Part shown: one piece after another, positions 16,861-29,015 of the stretch
Position numbering within the stretch: position 1 is the first letter of the stretch
Layout of the letters: every line of letters begins with the position of its first letter
From: Aureimonas sp. SK2
GTDB lineage: Bacteria > Pseudomonadota > Alphaproteobacteria > Rhizobiales > Rhizobiaceae
Direction: 5' to 3'
NCBI RefSeq assembly: GCF_029813115.1
Contig: NZ_JAPZDS010000004.1
Span: 1-64,000, forward strand
DNA length: 64,000 nt
Notes under the pieces: model-generated
Database searches by the model: none
Seen by the model: the letters and a program-made list of their open reading frames with translations, nothing else
What the model was told of the DNA's origin: nothing
Made by a program: the position numbers and the translations under genes

Positions 16861-17583
16861 ATGCTTCTCATGGTGGGGCTCGGCAATCCCGGCGCGCAAT
16901 ATGCCGGGAACCGGCACAATATCGGCTTCATGGCCGTGGACGAGATCGCACGGCTTCCCGGCTTCTCTCCGTGGTCGAAGAAGTTTCAGGGCGAGATCGC
17001 CGAAGGCACGATCGCCGGCACCAAGGTGCTCCTGCTCAAGCCGCTGACCTTCATGAACGAGAGCGGGCGCTCCGTTCAGGCCGCGGCCGCCTTCTACAAG
17101 ATTCCCCCGTCCGCGATCGTCGTCTTCCACGACGAGCTGGACCTGCCCCCGGCCAAGCTGCGCGTGAAGACCGGCGGCGGCCACGGCGGGCATAACGGGC
17201 TGCGCTCCATCGACGCGCATCTCGGCAAGGACTACCGCCGCGTGCGGCTCGGCATCGGGCATCCCGGCTCCAAGGAGCGGGTGAGTCCGCATGTGCTCGG
17301 CGACTTCGCCAAGGTGGACCGCGAGTGGCTGGAGCCGCTGCTGGAAGCCGTCGCGCGCAACGCCGATGCGCTGGTCGCCGGCGAGGACGCCGTCTTCATG
17401 AACAAGGTGACGCTCGCCGCCGGCGGCTCGGAAGAGCCGACGGGCGCCAAGGGGGGCGCCGGCAAGGCGAAGGGCCAGAGCCACGTGCGCCAGGCCCGCG
17501 GCGCCGAGCCGAGCCCGGCGCCTGTCGCCGGGCCGATGGCGGGCATGCTGCGCCGGCTGCTCGGCGGCGGCGACCCGACCTGA
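16861..17583 (+). CDS. pth: peptidyl-tRNA hydrolase
   Basis: 240 residues. It releases tRNA from stalled peptidyl-tRNA in the cytoplasm. The N-terminal [19 protein letters not shown] holds the catalytic His and Asn, with FMNESGRSV and [28 protein letters not shown] also seen (catalytic Asp in FHDELD). The core ends near 190; a Gly/Ala/Lys-rich extension of about 45 residues follows, as often seen in alphaproteobacteria. It sits between rplY and ychF, all on the plus strand. Confidence 0.96.
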   Translation: MLLMVGLGNPGAQYAGNRHNIGFMAVDEIARLPGFSPWSKKFQGEIAEGTIAGTKVLLLKPLTFMNESGRSVQAAAAFYKIPPSAIVVFHDELDLPPAKLRVKTGGGHGGHNGLRSIDAHLGKDYRRVRLGIGHPGSKERVSPHVLGDFAKVDREWLEPLLEAVARNADALVAGEDAVFMNKVTLAAGGSEEPTGAKGGAGKAKGQSHVRQARGAEPSPAPVAGPMAGMLRRLLGGGDPT

Positions 17584-17652
17584 ACCCTATTCCATTCGAC
17601 ACGGGCGCCCGGACGGGCCTGCCCCTTCCACGAGACTGAAGGCAAGACAATC

Positions 17653-18756
17653 ATGGGCTTTCGCTGCGGCATCGTCGGACTTCCCAATGTCGGCAAGTCC
17701 ACCCTCTTCAACGCGCTGACCAAGACGGCGGCGGCGCAGGCGGCGAACTACCCGTTCTGCACGATCGAGCCGAACACCGGCGACGTCGGCGTGCCCGACC
17801 CGCGCATGGCGCCCATCGCCAAGATCGGCAAGTCGGCGCAGATCATCCCGACCCGCATCACCTTCGTCGACATCGCCGGCCTCGTGCGCGGCGCCTCCAA
17901 GGGCGAAGGGCTCGGCAACCAGTTCCTCGCCAACATCCGCGAAGTGGACGCGATCGTCCACGTGCTGCGCTGCTTCGAGGACGACGACATCACCCATGTC
18001 GAGGGCCGCATCGACCCGGTTGCGGATGCCGAGACGGTCGAGACCGAGCTGATGCTCTCCGACCTCGAGAGCCTCGAGCGCCGGATCGTGGCCACGCGCA
18101 AGAAGGCGCAGGGCAAGGACAAGGAGTCGCTGGCCCAGCTTCCGGTCATGGAAGCGGCGCTCGGCAAGCTCCAGAACGGCGAGCCGGCCCGCACGCTCCT
18201 CGGCTCGCTCGACGCCGACGACCGGCAGCAGCTTCGCAACCTCAATCTCCTGACCTCGAAGCCCGTGCTCTACGTCTGCAACGTCGCGGAAAGCGATGCG
18301 GCGACCGGCAACGCGCATTCGGAAGCGGTCGCCGCCATGGCCAAGCGCCAGGGCGCACGCAGCGTCGTCATCTCGGCCGCCATCGAGGCGGAGATCGCCC
18401 AGCTCGGCGAGGACGAGGTCGGCGAGTACCTGGAGGCGATGGGCCTGACGGAGCCCGGCCTCGACCGGCTGATCCGCGAAGGCTACGCGCTTCTCGACCT
18501 CATCACCTACTTCACGGTGGGTCCGAAGGAGACGCGGGCCTGGACCGTGAAGCGGGGCGCCAAGGCGCCCCAGGCGGCCGGCGTGATCCATACCGACTTC
18601 GAGAAGGGCTTCATCCGCGCCCAGACGATCGGCTACGACGACTTCGTCTCGCTCGGCGGCGAAGTGGCAGCCAAAGAGGCCGGCAAGGCCCGCGACGAAG
18701 GCAAGGAATACGTCGTCCAGGACGGCGACATCATGCTGTTCAAGTTCAACGTCTGA
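17653..18756 (+). CDS. ychF: YchF/OLA1-type P-loop ATPase
   Basis: 367 residues. The Walker A motif GLPNVGKSTLFNAL is at residues 8-21, the switch/Walker B region is TFVDIAGLVRGASKGEGLGN, and CNVAESD stands where NKxD is in GTPases, the change that gives YchF its ATP preference. The coiled-coil insert (about 130-190) and the C-terminal TGS-like domain (DLITYFTVGPKETRAWTVKRG) complete the family architecture. Universal translation-associated ATPase linked to oxidative stress. It follows pth by 69 bases. Confidence 0.96.
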   Translation: MGFRCGIVGLPNVGKSTLFNALTKTAAAQAANYPFCTIEPNTGDVGVPDPRMAPIAKIGKSAQIIPTRITFVDIAGLVRGASKGEGLGNQFLANIREVDAIVHVLRCFEDDDITHVEGRIDPVADAETVETELMLSDLESLERRIVATRKKAQGKDKESLAQLPVMEAALGKLQNGEPARTLLGSLDADDRQQLRNLNLLTSKPVLYVCNVAESDAATGNAHSEAVAAMAKRQGARSVVISAAIEAEIAQLGEDEVGEYLEAMGLTEPGLDRLIREGYALLDLITYFTVGPKETRAWTVKRGAKAPQAAGVIHTDFEKGFIRAQTIGYDDFVSLGGEVAAKEAGKARDEGKEYVVQDGDIMLFKFNV

Positions 18757-18765
18757 CCGCTCGGC

Positions 18766-20553
18766 TCAGGCCGTGGTCCGGGACGGGGCGGCACCGTGGT
18801 CGTCGTCCCCCGAACGATCCTCCAGCGCGGCGATGGTCGCGTTCGTCAGGCGCACGCGATTGCGGCCGGCCGACTTGGCGTCGTAGAGCGCCTTGTCGGC
18901 CAGGGTGAGGAGGGTCTGCCAGGAGGAGACGGGTCCCCGCTCGTGGGCGAGGCCGAAGCTGACCGTCACGCGGACCGGCCCGGCCGATGTCTCGACCGTC
19001 ATGGCTTCGACCTCGGCCCGCAGGTCCTCCGCGAAGGCCAGAACGCTCTCGACGTCGTCGGAACGGACCAGGATGGCGAACTCCTCGCCGCCATAGCGCG
19101 CGGCGACCACATCGGCTCCGGCGCGCTTGCGCAGGAGCGCGGAGAAGGCAGCGAGAACCTCGTCGCCCGCCCCGTGGCCACAGGTGTCGTTCACCGCCTT
19201 GAAATGATCGATATCGCCGAGAATGGCGACATACTCCCGCGCCTGCGTCCCGAAGCAGTCCAGCCGAACGAACAACCCGCGTCGATTGGGAAGGGAGGTC
19301 AGTTCGTCCGTCTCGGACAAGGTGCGCAACTTCTCCGCCAGGGCCGCCCGCTCCTCCTCCAGGATCATGCGCTCGCGGTCTCGCGCGGCCAGCGTGTCCA
19401 GAGCCCTGTAAAGGCTCTGAACCGCGTCGACCGAGCCCTCGTAGGGGCGCCGCGCGATGGGGCGGCGCTCGCACAGGGCCAGGATCTGGTCGCGCAGCCC
19501 GAACAGGGGCCGCAGCATCTGCCGGTAGAGAACCCAGGCCGCCGTCGCCGTCATCACCAGGACCAGCGCCGACAGGGACAGCACCAGACGCATCTCTTGA
19601 AGGGTGGAGTTCTGGACGGCCTCCGCCTCCTGCATCATCGCCTCGACATAGAGATCGCGCATGTGCACGATGGGAAAGGTCGTGGGAGCGTAGACGGCGG
19701 AGATCCGGCTCCCCTGCTCCGCGGAGGCCACGGGTTTGCGGGAGTGAGTCTCGATGGCACGACTGAGGAACGGAAAGCCCTTGCCGAAGTAGACGGCCCG
19801 GATCGCGGCCATCGCCTGGCTCAGTTCGGGGGAATCGATACCGAATTCGAGCTGCGACACGCCGACATCCCAAAGCGCCAGGATTCGCTGCTGGACGCGC
19901 ATGCTGCCCATCACGGCCTCGGGCGGAATCTTCTCGGAGCGTTTCAGGGCGGGGGTGACCTCGGACGCAAGTCGCGTAGCCGATTCGTAGAGCGCACCAA
20001 GGAGCCGCGCCACGTTCACCCGGCCGGTCAGGCTCTCGTCGGCTTCGATGACACGCTTCGCGGCCCTGTCCACGAACGGCACGAACGTTTCCGATATGGC
20101 CGACATGCCGCGCGCGATGCGCAGCTGGAGGCTCGTCTGCCGATCCTTGACGGGCAAAGTCAGGAGGGAGTCGGCCAGGCGACGTTCGTCGCGCAGAAGC
20201 GTCATGAGGAAGTTGAAGTTCAGGTCAGGCTCGGCAGCCGCTTCGCCAAGATGTTGGTGCAGGCGCGCGATCGCCATGTCGGTCGACAGGCGCGCGCCGC
20301 GCAGATCGGCGCGGGCGCCGAGAGACTGCTCCGGCTCGAGGCTGAGCGCCGTCTCCAGGGGAAGCCTCTCCTTGGTCATCGCGGAGGCAGCGGCGGTCGC
20401 CAGTTCGAAGAAGCGAAGCTGCCGGAGAGATTCCGTTGCGATTTCGCGCCTGTCCAGCACGCCACGCAACGCGATCGAGCCGATGATCATGCTCGCCGAC
20501 AAAGCGATCACCGAGCTGATGCGTATGAGATCGAGTGACGGAAGGCGGAACAT
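18766..20553 (-). CDS. membrane-bound diguanylate cyclase
   Basis: 595 residues. A membrane segment at about 10-30, a helical periplasmic sensor region of about 290 residues, a second membrane segment near 325-345, then a HAMP-like linker and a GGDEF domain (about 415-575). The active site reads RYGGEEF, and GDIDHFKAVNDTCGHGAGDE supplies the metal and substrate residues, so c-di-GMP synthesis is expected. The inhibitory RxxD site appears changed (RAGAD at that place), so product inhibition may be weak. It is convergent with ychF with a 9-base gap. Signal and target unknown. Confidence 0.92.
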   Translation of the reverse strand: MFRLPSLDLIRISSVIALSASMIIGSIALRGVLDRREIATESLRQLRFFELATAAASAMTKERLPLETALSLEPEQSLGARADLRGARLSTDMAIARLHQHLGEAAAEPDLNFNFLMTLLRDERRLADSLLTLPVKDRQTSLQLRIARGMSAISETFVPFVDRAAKRVIEADESLTGRVNVARLLGALYESATRLASEVTPALKRSEKIPPEAVMGSMRVQQRILALWDVGVSQLEFGIDSPELSQAMAAIRAVYFGKGFPFLSRAIETHSRKPVASAEQGSRISAVYAPTTFPIVHMRDLYVEAMMQEAEAVQNSTLQEMRLVLSLSALVLVMTATAAWVLYRQMLRPLFGLRDQILALCERRPIARRPYEGSVDAVQSLYRALDTLAARDRERMILEEERAALAEKLRTLSETDELTSLPNRRGLFVRLDCFGTQAREYVAILGDIDHFKAVNDTCGHGAGDEVLAAFSALLRKRAGADVVAARYGGEEFAILVRSDDVESVLAFAEDLRAEVEAMTVETSAGPVRVTVSFGLAHERGPVSSWQTLLTLADKALYDAKSAGRNRVRLTNATIAALEDRSGDDDHGAAPSRTTA

Positions 20554-20647
20554 CGGGATTCCCCAGGTGCGACGACGAACCTAAGGGCCTATTGGTGAAA
20601 GTTCCCTCACCCGAAGGTGGATCGAAGGCGGTGAGAGCCCAAGAAAA

Positions 20648-20665
20648 AGGGGCCGTCAGGCCCCT
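20648..20665 (-). terminator. intrinsic terminator of petABC
   Basis: A 7-bp stem AGGGGCC / GGCCCCT with a 4-base loop, followed on the minus strand by TTTTTCTT, 25 bases past the petC stop. Confidence 0.88.
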
Positions 20666-20689
20666 CGTTCCATATTCCGTGCAACGGGC

Positions 20690-21661
20690 TTAATGCGGGG
20701 TATCCGCCCACACGCGGCGTTTGACGAGATACAACATGATCGCGAAACCGATCAGGAAGATCATCACCACGAAGCCGGTCGCCTTGCGCTCGACGAGGTG
20801 CGGCTCGGCCGCCCACATCAGGAAAGCGGAAACGTCGCGGGAATACTGCTCCACCGTGGTCGGCGCGCCGTCGTCGTAGGTCACCTGACCCTCGGCCAGC
20901 GGCGGTGCCATGGCCAGAGCTGGGCCCGAAATGAAGTGCGGGTTGTAGTACGTGCCCGGCTGGATCGTGACGTTCGCCGGCGCCTCCTCGTAACCCGTCA
21001 GCAGAGCGTGGATGTAGTCCGGCCCGCCTTCGGCGTACTGGCTCCAGGGGAAGATATCGAGGAGGAAGCGCGGGAAGCCGCGCTCCACGGAACGGGCCTT
21101 GGCGATCAGCGACAGATCCGGCGGATGCGCGCCGCCGAGAGCGGCGGCCGCCGCTTCCGGGTTCGGGTAAGGCGAGGGCAGATGGTCGGACGGGATGCCC
21201 GGCCGCTCGAACATCTCCCCTTGCGCGTTCGGCGCGGGATCGGTGATCTGGTACTCGGCCGCGAGCGCACGCACCTGGTCGTCGCTGTAGCCGAGCGCCT
21301 CGAAGTTGCGGAACGCCACGAGGTTCATCGAGTGGCAGTTCGAGCAGACCTCCTTGTAGACCTTCAGACCGCGCTGGAGCTGGCCGAGATCCCAATGGCC
21401 GAAGGGGCCGGCGAAGGTCCAGTTGAGCTCCGCCGGCTTCTTCAGCGGATAGTGCGGGGTATGCCCTTCGGCGTGCTCGCCGCCATGCCCTTCGGCGACG
21501 GCCTGCTCGGTGCCGCGCGCTGCGTCCGGCGCTTCGCCCGGTGCGTCACCGACGATCTGGCCGGCGGGCGCCGCCGTCTCCTGGGCGAACCCGAGCATCG
21601 GCGTCAGCACGACGCCGGCTGCCAGGAAGGCTGGAAGAAGCTTTCTCATTGCAAGGTCCAT
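20690..21661 (-). CDS. petC: cytochrome c1 of the bc1 complex
   Basis: 323 residues. It carries electrons from the Rieske centre to soluble cytochrome c on the periplasmic face of complex III. A signal peptide is followed by a His/Glu-rich stretch; the haem site is CSNCH at 106-110, the later Met axial region is around ISGPALAMAPPL, and a C-terminal anchor (GFVVMIFLIGFAIMLYLV) is followed by the basic RRVWADTPH. Start at 21661 or at the second ATG 21649 (MRKLLPAF). It is the last gene of petABC, 12 bases after petB, and is followed by a terminator. Confidence 0.95.
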   Translation of the reverse strand: MDLAMRKLLPAFLAAGVVLTPMLGFAQETAAPAGQIVGDAPGEAPDAARGTEQAVAEGHGGEHAEGHTPHYPLKKPAELNWTFAGPFGHWDLGQLQRGLKVYKEVCSNCHSMNLVAFRNFEALGYSDDQVRALAAEYQITDPAPNAQGEMFERPGIPSDHLPSPYPNPEAAAAALGGAHPPDLSLIAKARSVERGFPRFLLDIFPWSQYAEGGPDYIHALLTGYEEAPANVTIQPGTYYNPHFISGPALAMAPPLAEGQVTYDDGAPTTVEQYSRDVSAFLMWAAEPHLVERKATGFVVMIFLIGFAIMLYLVKRRVWADTPH

Positions 21662-21673
21662 GGGTCGCTTCGT

Positions 21674-22972
21674 TCAGCCTTTGGTTTCGGGAGAGGCGGC
21701 GGCGCCGGCAGGCGCTCCGCGTGCGGCGCCGTGCTTGGCCAGCACCGCCTCCGTGATCGAGTTCGGCAGCTTCTTCGGCGTCTCGATGAGGCCCAGGACC
21801 GGCAGGACGATCAGGAAGTGCGCGAAGTAATAGATGGTGCCGATCAGCGACAGGGTCGGATAGATGCCCTCCGCCGGCCGCGAGCCGAGCCAGCCGAGCA
21901 GCACCGCGTTCACCGCGAAGACCCAGAAGAAGATCTTGTAGATCGGCCGATAGGCGGTGGAGCGCACGCGGCTGGTATCGAGCCAGGGCAGGAAGAACAG
22001 GATGATGATCGAGCCGAACATCACCAGAACGCCGCCGAGCTTGGAATCGATCGGGCCGATGTTGAAGGTGATGGCGCGCAGCATCGCGTAGAAGGGCAGG
22101 AAGTACCATTCCGGCACGATGTGGGCGGGCGTCTGCAGGGGGTTGGCCGGAATGTAGTTGTCCGGATGGCCGAGGTAGTTCGGCATGTAGAAGACGAAAT
22201 AGGCGAAGAAGGCCAGGAACACGACCATCGCGAACCCGTCCTTGATGGTCGCGTGCGGCGTGAAGGGCACCGTGTCCTTGGACGACTTGATCTCGACGCC
22301 GGTCGGGTTGGTCTGGCCCACCACGTGCAGCGCCCAGATGTGCAGGATCACGACGCCCGCGATCATGAAGGGCAGGAGGTAGTGCAGGGCGAAGAAGCGG
22401 TTGAGCGTGGCGTTGTCGACCGCGAAGCCGCCGAGAAGCAGCGTCTGGATCGGGCCGCCGATGCCGGGGAAGGCGGTGAAGAAGCCGGTGATCACCGTGG
22501 CGCCCCAGAAGGACATCTGGCCCCAGGGCAGGACGTAGCCCATGAAGGCGGTGGCCATCATCAGGAGGAAGATGATGACGCCGAGGATCCACATGATCTC
22601 GCGCGGGGCCTTGTAGGAGCCGTAGTAGAGCCCGCGGAAGATGTGGATGTAGACGGCGATGAAGAAGAACGAGGCGCCGTTGGCGTGCATGTAGCGCAGC
22701 ATCCAGCCCCAGTTCACGTCGCGCATGATGCTCTCGACGGACTGGAACGCGATGCCGGAATTGGCCGCATAGTGCATTGCCAGCACGACGCCGGTCAGGA
22801 TCTGGATGCCGAGGAACAGCGCCAGGATGCCGCCGAACGTGTAGGCGTAGCTCAGATTGCGCGGAACCGGGAAGACGACGAAGGAATCGTAGAGGAGCCG
22901 GGGCAGCGGCAGGCGGGCGTCGAGCCAGCGCATGACGCCGTTGGTCGGCACGTAGGACGAAGGACCACTCAT
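21674..22972 (-). CDS. petB: cytochrome b of the bc1 complex
   Basis: 432 residues, full-length cytochrome b with about eight membrane helices (not the split b6/IV form). It holds both b haems and the quinol oxidation and reduction sites. Seen: [38 protein letters not shown] region with its haem His residues, [19 protein letters not shown], the Qo motif [13 protein letters not shown], and [11 protein letters not shown]. It lies between petA and petC. Operon expression is probably driven from the promoter near 23690. Confidence 0.96.
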   Translation of the reverse strand: MSGPSSYVPTNGVMRWLDARLPLPRLLYDSFVVFPVPRNLSYAYTFGGILALFLGIQILTGVVLAMHYAANSGIAFQSVESIMRDVNWGWMLRYMHANGASFFFIAVYIHIFRGLYYGSYKAPREIMWILGVIIFLLMMATAFMGYVLPWGQMSFWGATVITGFFTAFPGIGGPIQTLLLGGFAVDNATLNRFFALHYLLPFMIAGVVILHIWALHVVGQTNPTGVEIKSSKDTVPFTPHATIKDGFAMVVFLAFFAYFVFYMPNYLGHPDNYIPANPLQTPAHIVPEWYFLPFYAMLRAITFNIGPIDSKLGGVLVMFGSIIILFFLPWLDTSRVRSTAYRPIYKIFFWVFAVNAVLLGWLGSRPAEGIYPTLSLIGTIYYFAHFLIVLPVLGLIETPKKLPNSITEAVLAKHGAARGAPAGAAASPETKG

Positions 22973-22991
22973 GTTCTTTGTGCCTCTTGCC

Positions 22992-23552
22992 TCAGCCGAT
23001 GCGGATCGTGGTGGGATTGGGGAAGGAGTAGAGCGGCACGGCCATGTTCTCGGGCGCCGGTCCCTGGCGGATGCGGCCCGCCGTGTCGTAGTGCGAGCCG
23101 TGGCACGGGCAGTACCAGCCGTCGTAGTTGCCCGACTGGCCGAGCGGAACGCAGCCGAGATGCGTGCACACGCCCACCATCACGAGCCACTGCTCCTGGC
23201 CTTCCGCCGCGCGGTTGGCGTCGGTCGCGGGCGCGTCGGACGGCAGGTTGGCGTTGCGGGCGATCGGGTCCTTGAGCGCGGAGAGGTCGACACCCTTGCC
23301 TTCCTCGATCTCCTGCGGCGTGCGCTGGCGGATGAAGATCGGCTTGCCGCGCCACTTTGCGGTGATCGACTGGCCGGCCGCGATCTGGCTGATGTCCACG
23401 TCCACCTGCGCCAGCGCCAGCGTCGCGGCGTCCGGGTTCATCTGGTCGATGAAGGGCCAGAGGGCCGCGGCGGCACCGACGACGCCGGCCGCCCCCGTCG
23501 CGATGTATAGGAAATCCCGGCGTGTGGGTTCGCTGCTGTGATCGACGCTCAC
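22992..23552 (-). CDS. petA: Rieske iron-sulfur subunit of the bc1 complex
   Basis: 186 residues from a GTG start at 23552. The Tat motif TRRDFLYIA (10-18) precedes the single membrane helix (about 17-36). The 2Fe-2S ligands are CTHLGC (129-134) and CPCHGS (148-153). An ATG at 23630 would give a basic 26-residue extension that pushes the Tat motif inwards, so I prefer the GTG, which matches the family length. First gene of petABC. Confidence 0.92.
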   Translation of the reverse strand: MSVDHSSEPTRRDFLYIATGAAGVVGAAAALWPFIDQMNPDAATLALAQVDVDISQIAAGQSITAKWRGKPIFIRQRTPQEIEEGKGVDLSALKDPIARNANLPSDAPATDANRAAEGQEQWLVMVGVCTHLGCVPLGQSGNYDGWYCPCHGSHYDTAGRIRQGPAPENMAVPLYSFPNPTTIRIG

Positions 23553-23680
23553 GGAGAAATGCGCTCCTTCAGGGCCGGCGCGCCGATTCTCGCGCACCCG
23601 CCTCAGTCCCAACACGACCTCGCGGAGCACACCGAGCGCCGGAGCGACCGCGCCCTCCCCTAGAGCCGTTTCGGCCGCGA

Positions 23681-23709
23681 TTTCTAAGCGCCCACTTGGA
23701 ACTTGTCCA
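23681..23709 (-). promoter_or_regulatory. possible sigma70 promoter of petABC
   Basis: On the minus strand TGGACA (23709-23704), a 17-base spacer and TAGAAA (23686-23681). It would give a leader of about 120 bases before the petA GTG. Only the motif supports it. Confidence 0.4.
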
Positions 23710-23817
23710 GACTGTGGCGGCGGTTCGGGCGGTTATGTCGCTCGACGGGCACGCTCCGCTCAAGTCCCGGGGAGCGACCGGTCCGCCGCCCGGCGCCAGA
23801 CCGCCGCAGAACCCTGC

Positions 23818-25694
<1,877 letters not shown>

Positions 25695-25698
<4 letters not shown>

Positions 25699-27593
25699 TC
25701 GGCCGCGCGTGTCTGGGCGGAGGCCACGGGTTCCTCGTCCTCGCCTGCATCCAGGAAGCCGCCAACCTGACGGCGCCAGAGATCGGCGTAGAGGCCGCCG
25801 CTCGCGATCAGATCGCCATGGCTCCCCTCTTCGACGATCCGGCCCTTGTCGAGAACGACGAGGCGGTCGAGCGCGGCGATTGTGGACAGGCGATGGGCGA
25901 CCGCAATCACCGTCTTGCCCTCCATCAGGCGGTAGAGATTGGAGGCGATCGCGGCTTCGACCTCGGAATCCAGCGCCGAGGTCGCCTCGTCGAGAAGTAG
26001 GATCGGCGCGTCCTTCAGCATGACGCGGGCGATGGCGATGCGCTGGCGCTGACCGCCGGACAGCTTCACGCCGCGCTCTCCCACCTCCGCGTCGAGGCCG
26101 CGCCGGCCCTCGCGATCGACCAGCGCGTCCACGAAGTCCTCCGCCTCGGCGCGGCGAAGCGCATGGCGGACCTCCTCGTCGGTGGCGTCGGGCCGACCGT
26201 AGAGGATGTTCTCGCGGATGGTGCGGTGGAGGAGCGAGGTGTCCTGCGTGACCATGCCGATATGGGCGCGCAGCGAGTTCTGCGTGACGCGAGCAATATC
26301 CTGCCCGTCGATCAGGATGCGGCCGGACTGGACGTCGTAGAAGCGCAGGAGAAGGTTGAGGAGCGTCGACTTGCCGGCGCCCGAGCGGCCGACGAGGCCG
26401 ATCTTCTCGCCCGGCCGGATCGTAAGGTCGAAATCCTGCACCACCGGGCCGGCGGCACGATGGGGCCTGGCCGAGGCATAGGCGAAGCAGACCTTGTCGA
26501 AGCGGACCTCGCCCGACGCGACGGCCAGCGGGCGCGCGTCCGGCGCGTCGGTGAGCGCCACGGGCTGGGTGAAGGTCGCGATGCCGTCGCGGATCGTGCC
26601 GACGTTCTCGAACAGCGCCGAGACCTCCCACATGATCCACTGTGCCATGCCGTGGAGCCGCAGGACGAGACCGATGGCGACCGCCACCGCGCCGACCGAC
26701 ACGAGCCCGTTGACCCAAAGCCCGATCCCCATTGCGCCGACGGCAAACAGCAGCAGCGAATTGAGGAACAGGAGACAGACGAAGAAGAGCGTGATGAGCC
26801 GCCCCTGCCCGTAGACCGGCTTCAGGAACAGGCGCATGGCGTCCTGCGCGTAAGTCACCTCGCGGGGCGTATGGGCAAAGAGCTTCACCGTGCCGATGTT
26901 GGAATAGGCGTCGACGATGCGGCCCGTCATCTCGGCGCGCGCATCGGCCTGGCGCTCGGCGACCGAACCGAGCCGCGGAATGAAGTAGCGCAGCATCAGG
27001 ACGTAGAGCGCCAGCCAGCCCGCGAAGGGCAGCATCAGGCGCCAGTCGGCGGCGGCTACCAGCACGATGATGCCGGTGAAGTAGACCGCGACGTAGAGAA
27101 ATACGTCGATCGACTTCATGATCGTCTCGCGCACGGCGAGCGCGGTCTGCATCAGCTTGGTCGAGACGCGGCCGGCGAACTCGTCCTGGAAGAACCCGAG
27201 CGACTGGTTGAGCAACCAGTTGTGCGCGGTCCAGCGGAAGCGCATCGGCAGGTTGCCGAACAGCGCCTGGAACGAGATCAGCGATTCGAGAAGCGCGAGG
27301 CCCGGCAGCAGGACCAGGATCACGAAGGCCATGCCCGCAAGACGCCAGCCCTCGTCGGCCAGGAACGTCTCCGGGTTCGCCGACGAGAGCCAGTCCACGA
27401 TCGAGCCGAGGAAGGCGAAGAGCGAGACCTCGATCACCGCGATCACGCCCGACATCATGGCCATGCCGACCAGCAGCCAGCGGACAGGCTTGGCGTAATG
27501 CCAGACGAAGCGCCGGAACTCGGCCGGCGGGCTCTTGGCCACGCCGGCGGGGAACGGATCGACGAGCTTTTCGAAGAAGGCGAACATGGGCAT
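25695..27593 (-). CDS. ABC exporter half-transporter (first of pair)
   Basis: 632 residues with the same exporter-plus-ATPase layout: Walker A GRSGAGKSTLLNLLLRF, signature LSGGQRQRIAIARV, Walker B ILLLDEATSALD, switch AHRLST. The N-terminus is MPMFAFFEKL; the in-frame ATG at 27587 would also fit. It overlaps the next exporter by 4 bases (ATGA), so the two are coupled and probably form one two-chain transporter. It is divergent from trmL across about 120 bases. MsbA-like or multidrug-like; the substrate is not readable. Confidence 0.92.
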
Positions 27594-27716
27594 TCGGTCC
27601 GGCAGATCGTGCAGGCGGCACGCGAAGCGGCCGGGTCGCCACCATATAGGCGGCCGGGCGACGATTTCACGAAACGGACCGTATCCAACGACCGCGCGCT
27701 TGGGTATCGGGTCGCA

Positions 27717-28184
27717 ATGCGCCCGTCCATCGCCCTCTACCAGCCCGACATCGCCGGGAACGCCGGCACGATCCTTCGGCTCGGCGCCTGTCTCGGCCTC
27801 GATGTCGAGATCATCGAGCCGACGGGCTTCGACCTCTCCGACCGGGCTCTGAAACGCGCGGGCATGGACTATCTCGCGATGGCCCGCTTGATTCGGCATG
27901 TCGATTTCGAGGCCTTCGAGGCGTCGCGGCGGGCGGCGGGGCGGCGGATCGTGCTCCTGACCACGAAGGCCGACGCGGCCTATTGCGACGTCGACTTCCG
28001 GCCGGACGACATTCTCCTGTTCGGTCGCGAGAGTGCGGGCGTCCCGCAGGCGGTGCACGACCTCGCAGAAATCAGGGCGACGATCCCGATGGAGGGAGGT
28101 GCGCGCTCCCTGAATCTCGCGGTGAGCGCCGCCATGGTGGCGGGCGAGGCGATGCGGCAGTTGCATTGGGGGCGAACGGCATGA
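27717..28184 (+). CDS. trmL: tRNA (cytidine/uridine-34-2'-O)-methyltransferase TrmL
   Basis: 155 residues, a minimal SPOUT (trefoil-knot) methyltransferase. It methylates the ribose of the wobble base in tRNA-Leu isoacceptors. Motifs: ALYQPDIAGNAGTILRLGACLG (motif 1 core PDIAGNAG), LLFGRESAGVP, and IPMEGGARSLNLAVSAAMV (knot, AdoMet site). Start ATG 27717. It overlaps the following NUDIX gene by 4 bases (ATGA). Confidence 0.93.
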   Translation: MRPSIALYQPDIAGNAGTILRLGACLGLDVEIIEPTGFDLSDRALKRAGMDYLAMARLIRHVDFEAFEASRRAAGRRIVLLTTKADAAYCDVDFRPDDILLFGRESAGVPQAVHDLAEIRATIPMEGGARSLNLAVSAAMVAGEAMRQLHWGRTA

Positions 28185-28615
28185 GCACACGCGAACCGAG
28201 GCTCGGCACCGGCGCGGCAATCTTACGCGACGGCCGGCTGCTCCTGATCCGGCGCCGGCGCGAACCGGAAGCCGGCGCCTGGGGCCTGCCGGGCGGCAAG
28301 GTGGACCTGTTCGAGCGGGCGGCGGAAGCGGCCGAACGCGAGGTGCTGGAGGAAACCGGCCTTGCCATCGCGGCGCGCGATCTCCTCTGCGTCGTGGACC
28401 AGATCGACCGGGACGCCGGCCATCACTGGTTCGCGCCGGTCTATCTCGTGGAGGACGCTTCGGGCGAGCCGCGCATCGTGGAGCCGGACAAGCACGACGG
28501 CCTCGACTGGTTCGCGCTGGACGCCCTGCCCGAGCCGCTCACCGCGCCGACGCTGGGCGCCCTGCCCGCCTTGCGCGAGCGGCTCAGTCGGCGCTCGGCA
28601 GGCGGCGCATCGTGA
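28181..28615 (+). CDS. NUDIX hydrolase
   Basis: 144 residues. A complete Nudix box is at about residues 37-59: [24 protein letters not shown] fits GX5EX7REUXEEXGU. It probably hydrolyses a nucleoside diphosphate derivative; ADP-ribose pyrophosphatase- or MutT-like activity cannot be told apart. The start is the ATG overlapping the trmL stop, so the two are translationally coupled. Its 3' end overlaps the convergent small gene at 28584 by 32 bases. Confidence 0.9.
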   Translation: MSTREPRLGTGAAILRDGRLLLIRRRREPEAGAWGLPGGKVDLFERAAEAAEREVLEETGLAIAARDLLCVVDQIDRDAGHHWFAPVYLVEDASGEPRIVEPDKHDGLDWFALDALPEPLTAPTLGALPALRERLSRRSAGGAS

Positions 28616-28832
28616 ACTCGACTTCGCCGCCGGGCAGGAGGCGCCAGCTTTCGACCTGCGTCCAATAGGCGGCCTTGGGATAGCGGGCGAACCACTCTCG
28701 CGCCACGGTCCGCGCCTCCGGGCGCGGCAGGGTAAAGGTCTCGCGCACGAAGCTGTCGCGCGGGGGCGCCTCGCGCCGGGCGCGGAGCTGGCGGCGAAGG
28801 CCGTCCAGAGGGGGTGGCGGAAGCGGGGCCAT
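28584..28832 (-). CDS. conserved-looking small protein
   Basis: 82 residues, [19 protein letters not shown] at the start and [20 protein letters not shown] near residue 60. No domain recognised. The composition is that of a folded protein, with aromatic residues and a plausible beta-rich end ([11 protein letters not shown]), and the codon third positions look GC-rich as in real genes here. Its last 32 bases overlap the convergent NUDIX gene, which lowers confidence. Divergent from hemF. The longer frame upstream is antisense to hemF. Confidence 0.55.
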   Translation of the reverse strand: MAPLPPPPLDGLRRQLRARREAPPRDSFVRETFTLPRPEARTVAREWFARYPKAAYWTQVESWRLLPGGEVEFTMRRLPSAD

Positions 28833-29015
28833 CGGACCGTCGGGCTCCTGTCTCGGCGAGCTCCTGTCGGGACCGAATATAGGCGCGGACCTAAGCGAAT
28901 TCGAGTCGCATCCGCCTGGCTCCCAGCAACGGATCGCTTCCGAAACGCTCTCGCACCTGCTAGCCAGAGCCGATGCATGCCGGCGGGGGCCGGGGCCGGA
29001 GGATCGTCGAGCGCC

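Noticed and set aside
18796-20538. A 580-codon plus-strand frame opposite the diguanylate cyclase
   Set aside because: Antisense to a well-defined GGDEF gene, no known domain, same antisense-type composition.
20693-23275. An 860-codon plus-strand open frame opposite petC, petB and petA
   Set aside because: It runs antisense to three clear genes and has a composition (Arg, Asp, His, Gly and Glu-rich) typical of GC-rich antisense frames.
26163-28184. A 673-codon plus-strand frame that runs into trmL
   Set aside because: Only the last 155 codons are trmL; the rest is antisense to an ABC exporter.
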